A stretch of DNA of 64,000 nt from Chamaecrista fasciculata (GCA_003254925.1 QANZ01036506.1:11106-75105); one strand, 5' to 3'; positions 1 to 12,713 are shown, counted from the stretch's first letter. Numbers and translations: made by a program. Notes: generated by a model from the sequence alone, not told the origin.

Positions 1-254
1 ACATCCTCGTCAGAGGACTCCCTCCGGCTCTCTGTCTCCGATACAATCTGCTGCCGGAAAAGAAACTAACCACCGCAACGGCCATCGCGACGGCCGGAAT
101 CCCACCGAAGGAGGAGACGCACGGCTTTATGTCGCCGGTGCCGACGGCGATGAGGTAGAGAGAGAGGAATAAGACGGCGTTCTGAGAGACGGTGGATTTG
201 CAATTGTGAGATTGTGAATCGCATGTTGGCTTTATGCCTGGGATTGAAACGAAG
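1..254 (-). pseudogene. NPF/PTR (NRT1/peptide transporter family) gene fragment
   Basis: Read on the minus strand this encodes a piece of a proton-coupled NPF/PTR transporter, an MFS membrane protein. Recognisable family blocks are IPGIKPTC, then LYLIAVGTGDIKPCVSSFG, then IPAVAMAVAVVSFFSGSRLY and GGSPLTRM at the window edge. In intact NPF8-like proteins about 50 residues (the ADQFDD segment, a loop and a membrane helix ending in GFG) lie between SSFG and the IPA block; here the two are directly joined, and the usual GTGGIKP reads GTGDIKP. It therefore looks like a remnant with an internal deletion, although the gene continues outside the window. The upstream edge near 254 is open or could be a splice acceptor. 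The family assignment is firm; pseudogene status is inferred from the missing block. Confidence 0.75.
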
Positions 255-419
255 TAATCAGAGAAAAAAAATTGGAGTTTGGCGTTAGGAGTGAAGGAAC
301 TGGAAATCAGTGCTCATTTTGGTTGAAATTGCAAAATAATCCTCTTTTAGTTTGTTTTAATAAAAAAATGCTCAAATTACAAAACAGTCCATCTTAAAAT
401 TCATTTTAACCTAACTCCG

Positions 420-575
420 TTAATTTGGATGGGAAAAATCACCTGAGACCTTATTTGCTAACGGAGGAAACCACAGACCCCTAATTTGACACTTTTTAAA
501 CCACAGAACCCTATCTGAAAATGAGTCAAACCACAGGGCCCTTTTATGTAATTTACCCTAAATTTTTTAATCCCT
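420..575. repeat. MITE fragment of the 'taaattac...ccacaggg' type
   Basis: A short stretch with repeated 'aaccacag' phrases ends in 'gtaatttaccc' near 570. It resembles the better preserved copy at 42112-42350, which also has ACCGTTAAT/TTAACGG and TTTTTAAACCACA. The left end is not recognisable here. Family level only. Confidence 0.4.
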
Positions 576-1346
576 AAATTTATATGTTTTCAGCCATTGA
601 ATTTGACTTAATGATCAAATCATTGACAATCATAATATTTCAAGCATTAAATCATATAATTCCAATTATTTAGAAATGCACAAATTTATTACTGTAACTC
701 ACTACAAATTTTTGTGATGAAAAATTAAGGGCCTGTTTGGAAACATCATCATCTTAATTCCATCTCATTCAATCATCATCTCATCTTAGGATTGGATGAA
801 CAATACTGGTTAGGTGTTTTATTTGAACCTCCATCTCATCTCATCTCATCCACATCATCATCTCATTCACAACATCATCTCATTTTCTCTTACAATTACT
901 AATTTNAATCATTATTTATAACAAAAAAAAATTAATAAATCATTATAGCGAAGAGTGTTTTTGTGTGTGTGTGTGATAGTCCAAATCCATCATCCATTAC
1001 TATTATGTCTTTCACTTCTCTACCCACATTGTGTTAAAAAGCCAAAACCACCCAAATATAAATATGATATGAATTGATGCGTGTTTTTGCTTCCATTTTC
1101 TGTTATCACTCACACTTTCCATTTTGCGTTTTTCTCTCTTTTCTTACCAAACCCATCATCTTTGTTTCTTGCATGCCTTCCTTTCCCACACTCTCCAGTT
1201 CTCATGATATTAGTGCCCATTATTCTCTGAGATTTATGGTAACTCTCATTCACTCTTTCTGTTGATGATATTAATTATTAAATGTTATATATTTCTTTTT
1301 TATTTTCTTAATTTTTTATTTTATTTTTCCTCTCTTTCTCTCTTCC
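576..1346. other. Intergenic AT-rich DNA with a possible 'gggcctgtttgg' MITE
   Basis: No gene is visible. From about 729 a 'gggcctgtttgg' start, typical of hAT-like MITEs in plants, is followed by CATCAT/ATCTC-rich sequence up to about 1000. A single N at 906 interrupts it, and no convincing right end was found. A GT dinucleotide run lies at about 961-975. Confidence 0.4.
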
Positions 1347-1347
1347 C

Positions 1348-1360
1348 TTTATATATATAT
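1348..1360 (+). promoter_or_regulatory. Probable TATA box of the ALP1-like gene
   Basis: TTTATATATATAT lies about 105-115 bp upstream of the ATG at 1463 and follows a TC-rich tract, the usual layout of a plant core promoter. The distance would allow a short 5' UTR. Sequence-based inference only. Confidence 0.45.
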
Positions 1361-1462
1361 TCTCTTTCTTCCCTATGAATTCTTGTAGACTTCCTCACCA
1401 ATAATCAATCCTTCTTGTAGGTTTCGAGATATTGATTCGATTGATTAGCTTCTCGCGTTCGA

Positions 1463-4400
1463 ATGGGTCCCATAAGAGGAGGATTGAAGAAGCGAAGAAA
1501 TCATGAGAAGAAGCTCGACGACAATAATAATGGTTCTCCTTCTTCTGTGGTTCCGGCGAAAAACCAGGGACCGTTGGATTGGTGGATTGAGTTCTCCAAA
1601 AGAATGAACGGTAGATTTTCTTCTTGACTTCTCATACTTCATCTCTGTGCTCAATTTTCCCTTGATATTGTATTGTTTTTGCTGTTAAATCTTGGTATCA
1701 TATATAGCTTTTTTTCTGGAGAATTTAGTGTTGCTTCTTTCTTTACTCAAGTTGAGTTCAGAGCTTAAATTTTGATGGAGAAGCTCAGGATCCCTAATTT
1801 GACTTCATAGTGGCCTTTTATTCTGATTGGTTTAATCACATTATATAATTAATAGCTTTGTGATGAAGCCTGAACAGTTTCGTGTATGATATAGTACATT
1901 ATAGGTGTGCATCGAAAACCCAAAGTAGAAGAATGGTACTTCTTATTGTTGCTTGCTGCGATTTCTGTTTTACGTGAAATGTAATAATAGTGGCCTTTGT
2001 TTTTCTCGAGGCAGTGAACTGAAACAAGTTAGTTGATCGCATGGCTTCTGTGTGGAAGCTAATTCTTGGGTAATTTGATTTATTTACTGCCTTGAATTTA
2101 AAATCAGTGACTTGGATCTTATAGCTTCGTAGCCTAAAAATTGAAACATTTAGCTGCTCAACTCAAATGGGGTTTAAATCTTGACGAGTATGATAGTTTG
2201 AATAGCTGCCTAGTTGAATTATTATAGTAAGAGTAGGGAAAACTGAAGGGAGGATGTGGGGTTTGGGGAACAATAACATCACAGAACAGACTTCTTTAGT
2301 ATTCAGTATGATTTCAACTATCATGGTAATGCTATTAGCTCTCGTTTTCTTTTCTTTTCTTTTTCAAATAATAAAAGAAGTTGCTGATCTTGTATTCAAC
2401 TTGCCTGTAGTTCATCCTAAGGTAATGTCTTTCAATAATTAGTTACTAAGATTTGCTCTGCATGTAATGTTCTGTTTCTATGAGGTTTTCATCTTTCTGA
2501 ATCCAAGAGGATGGAGCAGGCTGTAGCCAAGTTATGAATACACTAACTAAGCTTAGTAGGGAATATTTATAATATGGAAGTGAAATTGTATTCCGTGTTG
2601 TCAGTAAGTTGTTCAAAACTGAGTTTAAAGTTGAGTTATTATATCATTCCAGATGCTGGTCATGGGACAAACAAATTCAATTTATGATATTAGTTTTGGG
2701 CCACAAAGCAATGGATTTTTTTAAATTCTCTTTCCATTATCTCAGCCATAATTAGATTGGCTAGTCCCTAGTAATTAGTATACAGTTGTTATTTAGTAAG
2801 CTGCCTAGTGCCATGCATGCTGTTGTTGAATTTCCTGATAGTAGGCAGTTCTTCATTCCTTTTTGTAAGCAGCTACCTGTGAGAAGTTCCTTTGCGTTGT
2901 GTGCATCTGTTTATACAATTAGAATGTTAATGAATAATGATGATCAAATAAATATCTTGTTAAAAGCATCATAGCACATATTGAGTAAGATGCTGTAGCT
3001 GGAGAAGTACTGTCGGTTGCGTGCTTTTGTTGGCTTACATGCTAAATATTACCTTTACAATCTTCTGTTCACAAGTTTCCAGAGCAGCTCTCTTTGATAA
3101 ACTAGAACTGTTCATCCTGTTGGTAATTCTAAATTGTTCATCTTGCTTATGTATTTTTAGCATATAAGTCCTGAACCCCTCTATTTTATAGAATAGTTTG
3201 ATATTCATTTCAATCTGCTGCTTGAGAAAGTTGCAACCAGCATTCTATTTGGAGAACATACTTTTCTTTTTTCTTTTTATTTTTGTAATTTTTGAGTTTT
3301 GAAGGGGAATAGAGGGGAAGGGGAAGGGGAAGACCAAAGAAAACTATCCAAGAAACTATCCGAAAAGATTTAGCTATCAATAACCTTACGGTTGACATGT
3401 GCAAGGATAGAACACGTTGGCGTCAGTTGATTCATATAGCCGACCCCACCTAGTGGGATAAGGCTTTGGTTGTTGTTGTTGTTGTTGTTGTTGTTGAGTT
3501 TTGAAGTTTAAACCAACATTATGTGCCATTTTACATCAACTGTAAATTCAGATGGGTAGATTCATGGTTCTGGCTGCCATCCTATTTGTTGTGAATAATC
3601 ATTGATTGTTTTAAAAAACAGTTTCCCATTAAAATTGTATAAATTTAAATAACCTTTCAGTTTTTCAAGTAACTTGTTTCCTTCTTTAAGGTCATAGTCC
3701 TTCAAACCATGAACAATCATGGGGTTTGGAGCAGAGGACATGCACAAAGCTATTTACTTATGAACTGAAAGATACCAAAGGCATAGTGCAGTTACATTTG
3801 GAGGTTTATCAATTACTAAGTTATGACTGAGCATTATCATGCCGAAATCTTATCGAGGAGATCTTGTACAACTAACTGTCAATGTACCCTAATTTTAGGG
3901 TGAACAAAGAAAAAATCCTAGCTACCTGTTTTTTAAAATTAGAAAGAGAGGGGAACCCCATGTTTAATTGTCAATGATAAAAAATCTACTTTGGTTCTTT
4001 CAACTGCGTGATCTCTAGTAATGTTAAGGTGCCATGTTCTTTGTTCAGACGAACATCATAGAAGACTTCTGTAGATTTCAGGTTTTCCAAAATGCATAAC
4101 AGAGAAGGGATTGATTGCATTAAACTTCGCAATATTGTGGCTGCTGGCAAATATTTAGGTGATTAAAGTAGTATTCTTGATGCATATAGGTTGAAGAAAC
4201 ATAATATGAAATACAGTACTAATATCATTTATATCATTTAGTTGCACTTGGAACTTAAGAACGTTATTCTCTTTGTCCTTCACAGTAATCTGGTTGTTAT
4301 TCTTGTTCAGTTATTATGTGTGATTCAATTTCTGGCATATTTTTTCAGAAATTACAATATTGTAACATCAATCTGTCACCTTCACAGACTGGATTTTGTG

Positions 4401-5767
4401 TTCATATGCATGTTCCAGTTCCAGTTCCCTTACATTTGCAGAGTATAATCATGTCTGAAAATATTGACTGATGACTACATCTTATTCAGATCACTGTAAC
4501 CTAGATGTGTTTGTGTTTTGATCAATTGATCTTATCTGCGTATAAGGCTTATGACTTTTCTCTTATAAGATTATATCTTTTCCTCACACGTGTCCTTTTA
4601 GAGATATAGTGAAGGAGGTTTGCTTTGCTTTGGTTCTTTTGTTGTGATTGAAAAGAAAGATGATTAAAATCATACTTGAAAGTTAAAATCTGCATCATTC
4701 ATGTTAACCTATGTTGCTTGGCAGGTAATCAGCAATCTCCACCTAAGGAGTTGGATAACTTTGAATCTCTTTTTAAGATTTCCAGAAAGACTTTTGAGTA
4801 CATATGTTCACTGGTGAAGGATGATATGATGGTAAAGTCTGCCCATTTTGTGTTTACTAATGGCAAGCCAATGTCGATATACGACCAAGTAGCCGTAGCA
4901 TTAAGAAGATTAGGATCTGGTGAGTCACTTGTCATGATTGGTGATTCATTTGGGTTGAACCACTCAACTGTTTCGCAAGTTACTTGGCGATTTGTGGAAT
5001 CCATGGAAGAAAGGGGGCTGCAGCATCTGAATTGGCCTTCAACGGAAGCAGAACTTACTTCAATCAAATCAAAATTCGAGAAAATACGAGGCCTCCCTAA
5101 TTGCTGTGGCGTAATTGATGCTACTCACATCACCATGTGTTTGCCTGCTTCAGAACCCATGAGCAATGTGTGGCTTGATCACGCAAAGAATTACAGCATG
5201 GTCTTGCAGGCGGTAGTGGATCCCGACATGAGATTCCGGGACTTAATCACCGGCTGGCCAGGAAAAATGAAGGACTCGTTGGTCTTTGAGAATTCCAATT
5301 TCTACAAACTTTGTCAAATGGGAGAGAGGTTGAATGGTAAGAAATTGCGGCTTCCCGACGGATCCGAAATAAGGGAATACATAATTGGTGATTCAGGCTA
5401 TCCTCTACTGCCATACCTGGTAGTCCCTTATGAAGGGAAAGAACTTTCAGAGCCGGCAAAAGTAGACTTTAATAAGAGGCATTTCGCAACACGGATGGTA
5501 GCACAGAGGGCTCTTGCAAGGCTGAAGGATATGTGGAGAATCATTCAAGGACTGATGTGGCGACCTGATAAACATAAGTTGCCAAGGATAATTATGGTTT
5601 GTTGCTTGCTTCACAACATTGTGATTGATATGAAAGATGATGTGCAGGATGAACTATCTTTGTCTCACAACCATGACTCTGGTTATCATCAACTTACCTG
5701 TGGAGATGTTGATGTAAATGGAGCATCACTAAGAGATAACTTATCTCTCTTCTTGAAAGGAAGGTAG
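1463..5767 (+). CDS. ALP1-like protein (domesticated PIF/Harbinger transposase), 2 exons
   Basis: Coding exons are 1463-1610 and 4725-5767, joined by GT...AG across a 3.1-kb intron, giving 396 residues. Exon 1 starts MGPIRGGLKKRR, a basic N-terminus shared by plant ALP1-like proteins, and ends inside a Gly codon completed by exon 2. Exon 2 holds a DDE-type Harbinger nuclease fold: CCGVIDATHI (Asp181), IGDSGYPLLP (Asp272) and MVAQRALARLKDMWRII. In active Harbinger transposases the last block normally carries Glu (vERafGrLK); here that position is Gln310, so the catalytic triad appears lost. ALP1 of Arabidopsis is a known catalytically dead domesticated transposase that associates with Polycomb repressive complex 2; a chromatin role is inferred by family. 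The intron carries an RTE LINE end. No inverted repeats or transposon partner gene lie beside it, so it is a host gene. Confidence 0.93.
3305..3493 (+). mobile_element. 5'-truncated RTE-clade LINE (3' end) in the ALP1-like intron
   Basis: The plus strand translates to the C-terminus of a plant RTE reverse transcriptase: RGRGRPKKT, then RKDLAINNLTVDMCKDRTRW, then RQLIHIADPT and a stop. It is followed by the (TTG)n tail typical of RTE elements. A perfect 13-bp target-site duplication, TTGAGTTTTGAAG, flanks it at 3292-3304 and 3494-3506. A second copy lies at 62796-62931 on the other strand. Confidence 0.88.
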
Positions 5768-8339
5768 CCTCCATGAGATTTTGTAGATTATTTTCGGTTG
5801 GTGCCTCAAGAATGTATCTAGAAAACTGAGTTTCAAAGAAGAGATTCTCCTCCCTGATTTTTGAAACTGTAGAGGATACTTTGTTCAGATTGTGCATTAC
5901 TGGGTGAAGACTGCATGTTTATCAGATTATGGGTGAGAATGCCAGTTCAAATCTTCATTTTGTTGCTTCTTCTTTTCATAATACTTTGTTCTTGGAACGG
6001 GTAGGTTCGAACTTGGAGATCTAGAGCATCTAGAGCAAAACAAATGAAACACAGTAAAATAACAATCAAAGTTAAACAATAATGGGGTTAGAGCAAATAA
6101 TGAAAATAGACACTGGGAAGATCTTAGTAGAGGAGAAATAAAACACTCTAAATAAGAAATAGGTAAGACAAGAGAACTTGGAATTAAAGTAAATTAAAAT
6201 ATGTTCTAAAGAGCTCAGAAGAAAATTGAGATTCCTTCTTTACGGTATTTCAAACCGAAAATTCTCCTCTCTCCCCCGGGGTAGTCATTGATGGTCATTT
6301 ATAAGGGTTACTAATGGTCATGATGACCATTTATAGGGGATTGATTACTAGTGGTTATTTATACGGGGTATATAATGGCTATAAGTATGAAACGTAAAAT
6401 GAATATGAATTTGGATACTCTTGAATTTGCTTCCTCTAGAGTTCTCTATAATTGAGAGTGAGACAACTGAGATTGAAAAAAAGAAACGCAGTGTTTCATT
6501 AATCTCAATTGCTATTGTGACAATTTTACCCCTTCAAATGAAGGAAATACAAAGAAATGCAAAGACCTCAATTCTAGAGGATCCAGGTCTGAATTATTGT
6601 AGCAATGTCATCTCAACATTGATAAGCGTGAAACAAGAAAGTAAGGTGACATGAACATCTTTAGCAAGTAAGAAATGAGGTCTGAGCTCAATAGAATAGT
6701 ACTTCGCTTACTAAAGACTAAGTCCTTACCTTATTTACTTAAAATGATTGTGACCAAGCATGAATAGGTCCTTATTTCAATCCTACCAAGTCACTCCCTA
6801 TGACTGTTCCTAGAGGAAGGAGTGAGGAGGAGTCCCCTTCTTTCACAACATTTTCAACATTATATAAGTAAGGATGTTGCGGATGACACTAATTAATTTA
6901 CTATCCAAGGGACAAATTTACTGGGTACCCCGAAACTCTTTGCCTTTTAGGTATCCTATACTCTTTAATTAATTGTCTTAATTAATTAATTATAAAAATA
7001 ATGGCTATGTAAGAACATAATTTTTTTTTCTTGAAAGAAAATATTGCTTCTATTTTTTCAAGTGGCATGCAAAGAGGCAGAAATTTGTCATCGTGTATTA
7101 TTATATTAACCAATGGGTTTAGGTCTAAGAAAAAGAGATTAGTTTCTCACAATATAATAAATTTATGTTCGATTACAAAATGTGTCCATATTTAAATGTT
7201 TCACAATGTCTCAATTATAATTGTCTATAGTAAAGAATACCTATAGGAAAGAAAGTATTATATTAATTTCTAATAAAGGTCCGACTCTATTGTTCATTGT
7301 AAAGAATACCATGAAGCATGCTTTTGCCTCATAAATTGAAAATCATGGTCTGCAGGGTAGAATAATTAAAGGGTATTCTCATAATGTGCTCATTTAACAA
7401 TAATAATAATTATTAATAATAATAAATAAAGTCAATTATCAGATAATTGTGGTGTAGCATGCATGATGCATGTGTATGTTCGCCAAACCTTGCTTGTGAT
7501 TTTCTTCTTAGAAAAACAAATCCATTCGACTAATACAGAGAAATGTTAGATTAGAGACATTTTAAGTTACTAAAAGACTTTTCATAGGACTGACCAGTAA
7601 TAAATAAATCATCGCTTCCTAATAGAATATTGAACACATCGGTTTGTCTTTTCTGCGAACTTAAACCTCTGGTAAATAGTAATTGGTAAAAGGATGAAGC
7701 CTCCGTGGCAATAAATAAACACAAGCTCAGAAGAGCATCTAGAGAATAAAATCATATGATTAAAAGACTCTAGTTAAGTATGATATATATATATGTGTGT
7801 GTGTGTGTGTTTGTATGTTATAAAATTAATTATAGAAGAGATAAAAATGTAAAAATATTTTTATTAAAAGAAATTTATGGCAAAAATAATTTTTTTTTTT
7901 ACATTTTTCCATAATTAAAAGGCGTTGAATCTCCAAACAAGAAATAGAATGAAACAACAAAGGAATTTCCAAACTATGAGATAAAGATAAAGATAAAAAT
8001 ACATTGTAATACTTAAACTATGAGATCATCGATCCTACTCATAGAATAGTTTTCTATGACTCAAATATCACAATTAACATTAAGACATTATGTATGAACT
8101 CAGTTTGTGATGGTGCAACAACATCTTTGTTATTGCATATTGCTTATTCAATTTGCATTGTTGTTAATAACTGGGAAATTTCTTGTATTTTTCTAGAAAG
8201 TTTGTGTCACATATGAAGACCGGCATGTTAATTAGGCTCTAGGAATGAATGATGTCAAATGGAAACGTAAGCCACATGACGGACCAATGAGCTTTTACCA
8301 ATTAGGAGAATACTTGTCAAATCAATGATTTCTACTCAT
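5768..8339. other. 3' UTR then intergenic DNA without a recognisable gene
   Basis: The first ~200 bases are probably the 3' UTR of the ALP1-like gene. The rest is AT-rich, with a (TA)n(GT)n microsatellite at about 7780-7811. A CCCCCGGGG palindrome near 6275 and repeated 'ggttatttataggggg'-like phrases at 6290-6370 hint at an old repeat, but no ends or coding domains were found. Confidence 0.5.
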
Positions 8340-8685
8340 CTAAGAAGCATAGACACTTCATTTTGAGGGCGTGTCGCCGTGTCGGACATGTGTCAGTGTC
8401 CGACACCCGTACGACACCGACACGACACATGTTCATAAATTTTAAAATATAAATCAATTTTTTGTGACTTTAACATGATATATAAGAGAAAATAATAATA
8501 CATATGACATATATTATTAATAAAACTTGTAATTTTTAAATTTTTCATTAAAAATTATGAATATTTAATTATTTATATATATAAATATATGGCGTGTCGT
8601 GTCGCGTAATTTTGAGAGTTTAGCGTATCGCTGTGTCCGTGTCCGTGTCGTGTCCCGTGTCCGTGTCAGTGTCCATGCTTCCTAG
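8340..8685. mobile_element. hAT-like MITE with GTGTCGTGTC-rich ends, copy 1
   Basis: A 346-bp element begins CTAAGAAGCATAGACAC and ends GTGTCCATGCTTCCTAG, an imperfect terminal inverted repeat. A perfect 8-bp target duplication CTACTCAT lies at 8332-8339 and 8686-8693, as expected for hAT elements. Subterminal regions are dense in GTGTC/GACAC words; the centre is AT-rich. Related copies lie at 23716-24110, 41773-42081 and 61080-61419. Confidence 0.85.
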
Positions 8686-8744
8686 CTACTCATATATAGT
8701 TTCATATTAATTCTATATATTTTTATGATTTTTTAAATTACTCT

Positions 8745-9150
8745 TAAAAATATTGAATGTGGTCATATCTTTCTCATTTCAAGCTCAAATGTAATAAATT
8801 CAGAATTACTTGTGTCTTTTGACGAGCTCTTTGGGATCATTAACAAATGAGATCAAATCGAGTATTAAAAGTAGATAACTCGTTTCACGATCAAATAAGT
8901 GAAATATAATTAGTCATATCTCTCTCATTGCAATTCCGAACGCAATGAGTTCGAAACAATGTGCTAACTCTCAAAGACTTCTTTTTCTGTCCAAATAAAA
9001 TCATTAGCAAATGAGATCAAATCGTATCTCAAAAGTAAGTTTGAGATCAATTTAATAGGACTAAAAAGTATATCATAATAACTTTTCAAAAATAAATCTG
9101 TTTATTTGACATTTTTAAAAATCGAGTTGTCAAACTCAAAAATCTTTTAA
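8745..9150. repeat. Repeat related to 9725-10280 and 43000-43500
   Basis: The phrases 'atcattaacaaatgagatcaa' and 'catttcaagctcaaatg' recur twice inside this stretch and again near 10080-10230 and 43120-43400. It looks like decayed interior sequence of one MITE family. No ends were found. Confidence 0.45.
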
Positions 9151-9874
9151 TTGTTGGTTACTATATATATATTGAGTAAATCAACAATTAAAAATACTTG
9201 TCAAATCAATATTAAAAAAATCAAACAATATATTCTTTAGTTCGTAAAAAACTAATAAATATATTATCTAATTATTTTAAAGCTAAATTATATATTTTAA
9301 TTATTTAAATAATTAAATTATCAACTTGATCATTTTAAAAAATGAATTGTTGATAATATATATATATATATATATTTAAAGAATTACTATGTAGGGAGTA
9401 GTGAATGTCACTCACTAGTCTCTATACTCATTGTTTTGAAAAACCATAGCAAAAAACCAATAGCCTTCAAATGTGGAGTTTCGTTGTAATTTCTTGTGAG
9501 AATTTTGAATAGTGAGCGTGGAAAATTATGATTATAAAAGTTTGTGTTTTACACGCTCCACTCAACAATAACATGCACCGCGTACGCCTCATTACAAGTA
9601 TTATTAATAGTACAAAATATTGAGCGCACTCCTTTGCCATTTCACTTTTAAAAAAATACAAGACTACTTTTTTCTAAATATATTAGTTTACTTAATACGA
9701 GTGATATTCAGACAATATAAAATTTATCACCAAAATTTCAAATTGGTCCCATATATTTTATTTATTTTAAATCGGTCCTATATATTTTTGTAACTTCTCA
9801 AATTGGTTTCAAACCTACTTTCGAAACGAGAGAAATATAATTTAACTTCGTTTATTTGATTGTAAAACAAATTA

Positions 9875-10420
9875 GGTCAAAGGTTCATTTTGGTCCTAAA
9901 TGTATGCCCTAATGTTCATTTTGGATTTTTGGTCCATTATGTTTCAAAATGTTTAAATTGGTCCTAAATGTTAGCAAAATGATTCATTTTGGTCCTAAAT
10001 ATTGGTAAAATGTTTCGTTTTGGTCCCAAACTATTGAATTTGGTCATATTTCTCTCGTCTCTCATCTCAATTTCAAAATACTTGTTAAGAGGAACTCGTA
10101 GCTCTGAATTCGTCACATTCGAATTTGAAACGTGAGAAATATAATCAACTTTGCTGATTTGACCATAAAACAAAAGGTCTACTTTTAGGATCGATTTGAC
10201 GTTATTTGCTAACGACCTCAATTAGATAGAGAAAGTACTCTTCGAGAATAATACGTAGTTTTAAACTCATCATGTTTGAACTTGAAACAAGCCATATTCA
10301 ATAGTTGGGACCAAAATGAAACATTTTGCAAACATTTAGGACCAATTTGAACATTTTGAAACATAATGGACCAAAATGAACATTATGACATATATTTAGG
10401 ACCAAATTGACCCTTTAACC
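9875..10420. mobile_element. Mutator-type MITE (GGTCAAAG ends), 546 bp
   Basis: The left end GGTCAAAGGTTCATTTTGG is matched on the other strand by GGTTAAAGGGTCAATTTGG at the right end. Inverted repeats of roughly 120 bp are built from 'ttttggtcctaaat' units. A perfect 9-bp target duplication AACAAATTA lies at 9866-9874 and 10421-10429, the size made by Mutator-like transposases. No intact coding sequence is inside. Confidence 0.85.
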
Positions 10421-10429
10421 AACAAATTA

Positions 10430-11366
10430 TCTACTTTCAAACTTGATTTAATATATTGTTTATTGACGATTTCAAAATACTAGTCAAAAAACATTAATTT
10501 ATTTTGTACTTTTTAATAGTATAAATATATTTTGAATCTTTTAACGTAAGTTTAGATTTTAAAAGTATATTATGAGTTTCTTTTAGAACTGTATAAAAAC
10601 ATTAATTTCATTAAAATAAGTGAATAATTTAAACTAAAAATCAGTTATGATAAGACTGATGACACAATTAGATTTATAATTTTTATTAAAAATTAATACA
10701 TTATTATTTTTATTATTAATTTAAATAATTGAAAGAAATAATGAACTTAAAATGTAAGAAAAAAAACTTACTTTGAACAAAATAGGAAATGAAATGAAAA
10801 TTCTCTTGGTTTTTTTTTTTTTTTTTTTTNTTTTTATAAGAAATTTATAAATTTAGATTGATGAGTACTATAAGTGTAACTTAATCTTATATTCTTAAGA
10901 TATGAGTCCACAAATAATAATAAGAAAAAGACTCTCATATAGACAAATGGCTCTGCAAATTGAAAATGATATGCTAGTGACCTTACTAATAATTAGTCTA
11001 TTCTTGTCAAACAAGAAACTGAGGAAACTTTATGAGTATTTGACAATCAAAGAAGTGGTTAAACTAATGGTTTTGTTTTTAAATATTTTACAATTTTTTC
11101 AAGATAAAATTATAACTTTTTTTTGAAAAAATATTATCATAATTAATTTTGATTTTTTAATGATAATTTGATTATTAATTTATTCCATCAACTTTAAAAT
11201 TAACTTTTGTGACACACAATGGTTTGAAGAATCAAATTTTCGCAAGTTAATTAATATCTTAAAGAAAATTAATTATAATACAATCTTAAAACATTATATT
11301 TTGTAATTTTATAAATACAAAAAGACTTAGAGTACTCAACTACTCATCATTAAAAATGTTATTTTA
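10430..11366. other. AT-rich intergenic DNA, nothing recognised
   Basis: No gene, RNA or bounded repeat is visible. A T-run at about 10810-10835 contains a single N at 10830, probably an unresolved homopolymer. Confidence 0.5.
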
Positions 11367-11713
11367 GGCCAAAGTATACTTTTGGTGTCATATATTTTGC
11401 TCAGGACTCAATTTGATCTCGTATCATTTTTGTTGCACTTTTGGTCTCATATCTTTTGCTCAGGTACAAAATTGATCTAATATTTTTTTTTGTTGCAGAT
11501 TTGGTCTCATATATTTGCGAAAAAATTTCACTATTAGTCTCATAATATGAAAGTTTTTGCAAAGGTATAAGACCAATTATGCAACATGAACAAAATATAT
11601 GAGACAAAATCTACAACCGGACCCATAGATGTGACTAAAAGTACAACAAAAAAATATGGGGCCAAATTAAGACTTGAGCAAAAAAAATATAGAACCAAAA
11701 ATATACTTTGAAC
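11367..11713. mobile_element. Mutator-type MITE of the 'cttttggtctcatat' family
   Basis: Left end GGCCAAAGTATACTTTTGG pairs with right end CCAAAAATATACTTTGAAC. Between them 'ttggtctcatatctttt' units run in opposite orientations. Target duplications are imperfect (GTTATTTTA against TTTTTTTAA), so the exact ends are less certain than for the 9875 element. Relatives lie at 30803-31050 and 43511-43886. Confidence 0.6.
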
Positions 11714-12239
11714 TTTTTTTAATTTATTACAAAAATATAGACTTATCATTTTTAATGACAAAACAATAATTACATTAAAAAAATCAAATCCGTGCATGCG
11801 ACGCGCTCCAAGTGCGCTTGTGTGTCACCTCACACCTGCATATATTGGTTCCCAATTTGGAACAGTTTTACATTTCCAAGACAAACAAAAAGCTTTCGTG
11901 TGGCTTTCCTATGTAACGCGTTCACGCGCAAATATAAACACACACAAACTCAATTAATTCATGCTTTTATATACTATATATAATATAATTACTACACCTA
12001 ATAGTACTACCACTAAACTACAGACAGTTCAATATTCTCTTAATAAAGTCTTAATCACCAAGGAAGAAATCACACACGTAACTTCCATCTCCAACTCATA
12101 TATAGCTTCTATATATCTAGCAAGCCATATATCCACATGCATCTCTCAGTCTGAAAACATTATTATTTGATTTTTTTTCTATCCACTCTCGATAAAACAG
12201 TGACTAATCTCTTCGCTAATTTACAGGTGGTTTACAGAC

Positions 12240-12713
12240 ATGGTTGATGGTGGGTTGATGTTACTATCAAAAGTTGGAGTAAACACATCATGCTCATCAG
12301 ATTCAAAGGTTATTGGCAATAATGGATTTAAGTGTAAGACTTGCAATAAGATTTTTCCTTCTTTTCAGGCTCTTGGAGGGCACAGGGCTAGCCATAAGAA
12401 GCCTAATAACAAGCTTATGCTTTCTTCTTCTTCATCTTCTTTGTTATTTTCAATGAAGAAACCCAAAAAGATGCATCCATGCCCTATTTGTGGCCTTCAG
12501 TTTCGGATTGGACAAGCCCTTGGAGGACACATGAGAAAGCATAGATCACCTTCCAATACTAATAGTACAAATCATCATCAGAGTAATAATAATGATATCA
12601 TTATTAACACCAAGACTACTAATAATTTCTGCTTGGATTTGAACTTGACGCCTTTGGAAAATTTTCATCTCAACCTCAATTTAACGACACCCCTCGTTAA
12701 TTTCTTTATTTAA
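12240..12713 (+). CDS. C2H2 zinc-finger transcriptional repressor, ZAT type
   Basis: This intronless gene encodes 157 residues. Two plant Q-type C2H2 fingers are intact: Cys32-x2-Cys35 to His48/His52 and Cys81-x2-Cys84 to His97/His101, each with the QALGGH core that contacts DNA in this family. A basic KKPNNK stretch follows finger 1 and MKKPKK precedes finger 2. The C-terminus has an EAR/DLN repression motif LDLNL (132-136) and a second LNLNL (144-148), which recruit TOPLESS-type co-repressors. Short two-finger C1-2i proteins (ZAT7/11/12 group and relatives) act mainly in stress and development. The start at 12240 is the first ATG in a long open frame and gives the usual family length. The exact orthologue cannot be named; the protein would act in the nucleus. 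Confidence 0.92.
   Translation: MVDGGLMLLSKVGVNTSCSSDSKVIGNNGFKCKTCNKIFPSFQALGGHRASHKKPNNKLMLSSSSSSLLFSMKKPKKMHPCPICGLQFRIGQALGGHMRKHRSPSNTNSTNHHQSNNNDIIINTKTTNNFCLDLNLTPLENFHLNLNLTTPLVNFFI

Noticed and set aside
1074-1265. 63-codon plus-strand frame upstream of the ALP1-like gene
   Set aside because: Ser/Phe-rich translation of a CT-rich region with no family resemblance; probably untranslated flank.
6000-6960. Possible old retroelement around CCCCCGGGG and repeated 'ggttatttata' phrases
   Set aside because: No paired ends or coding domains are visible.
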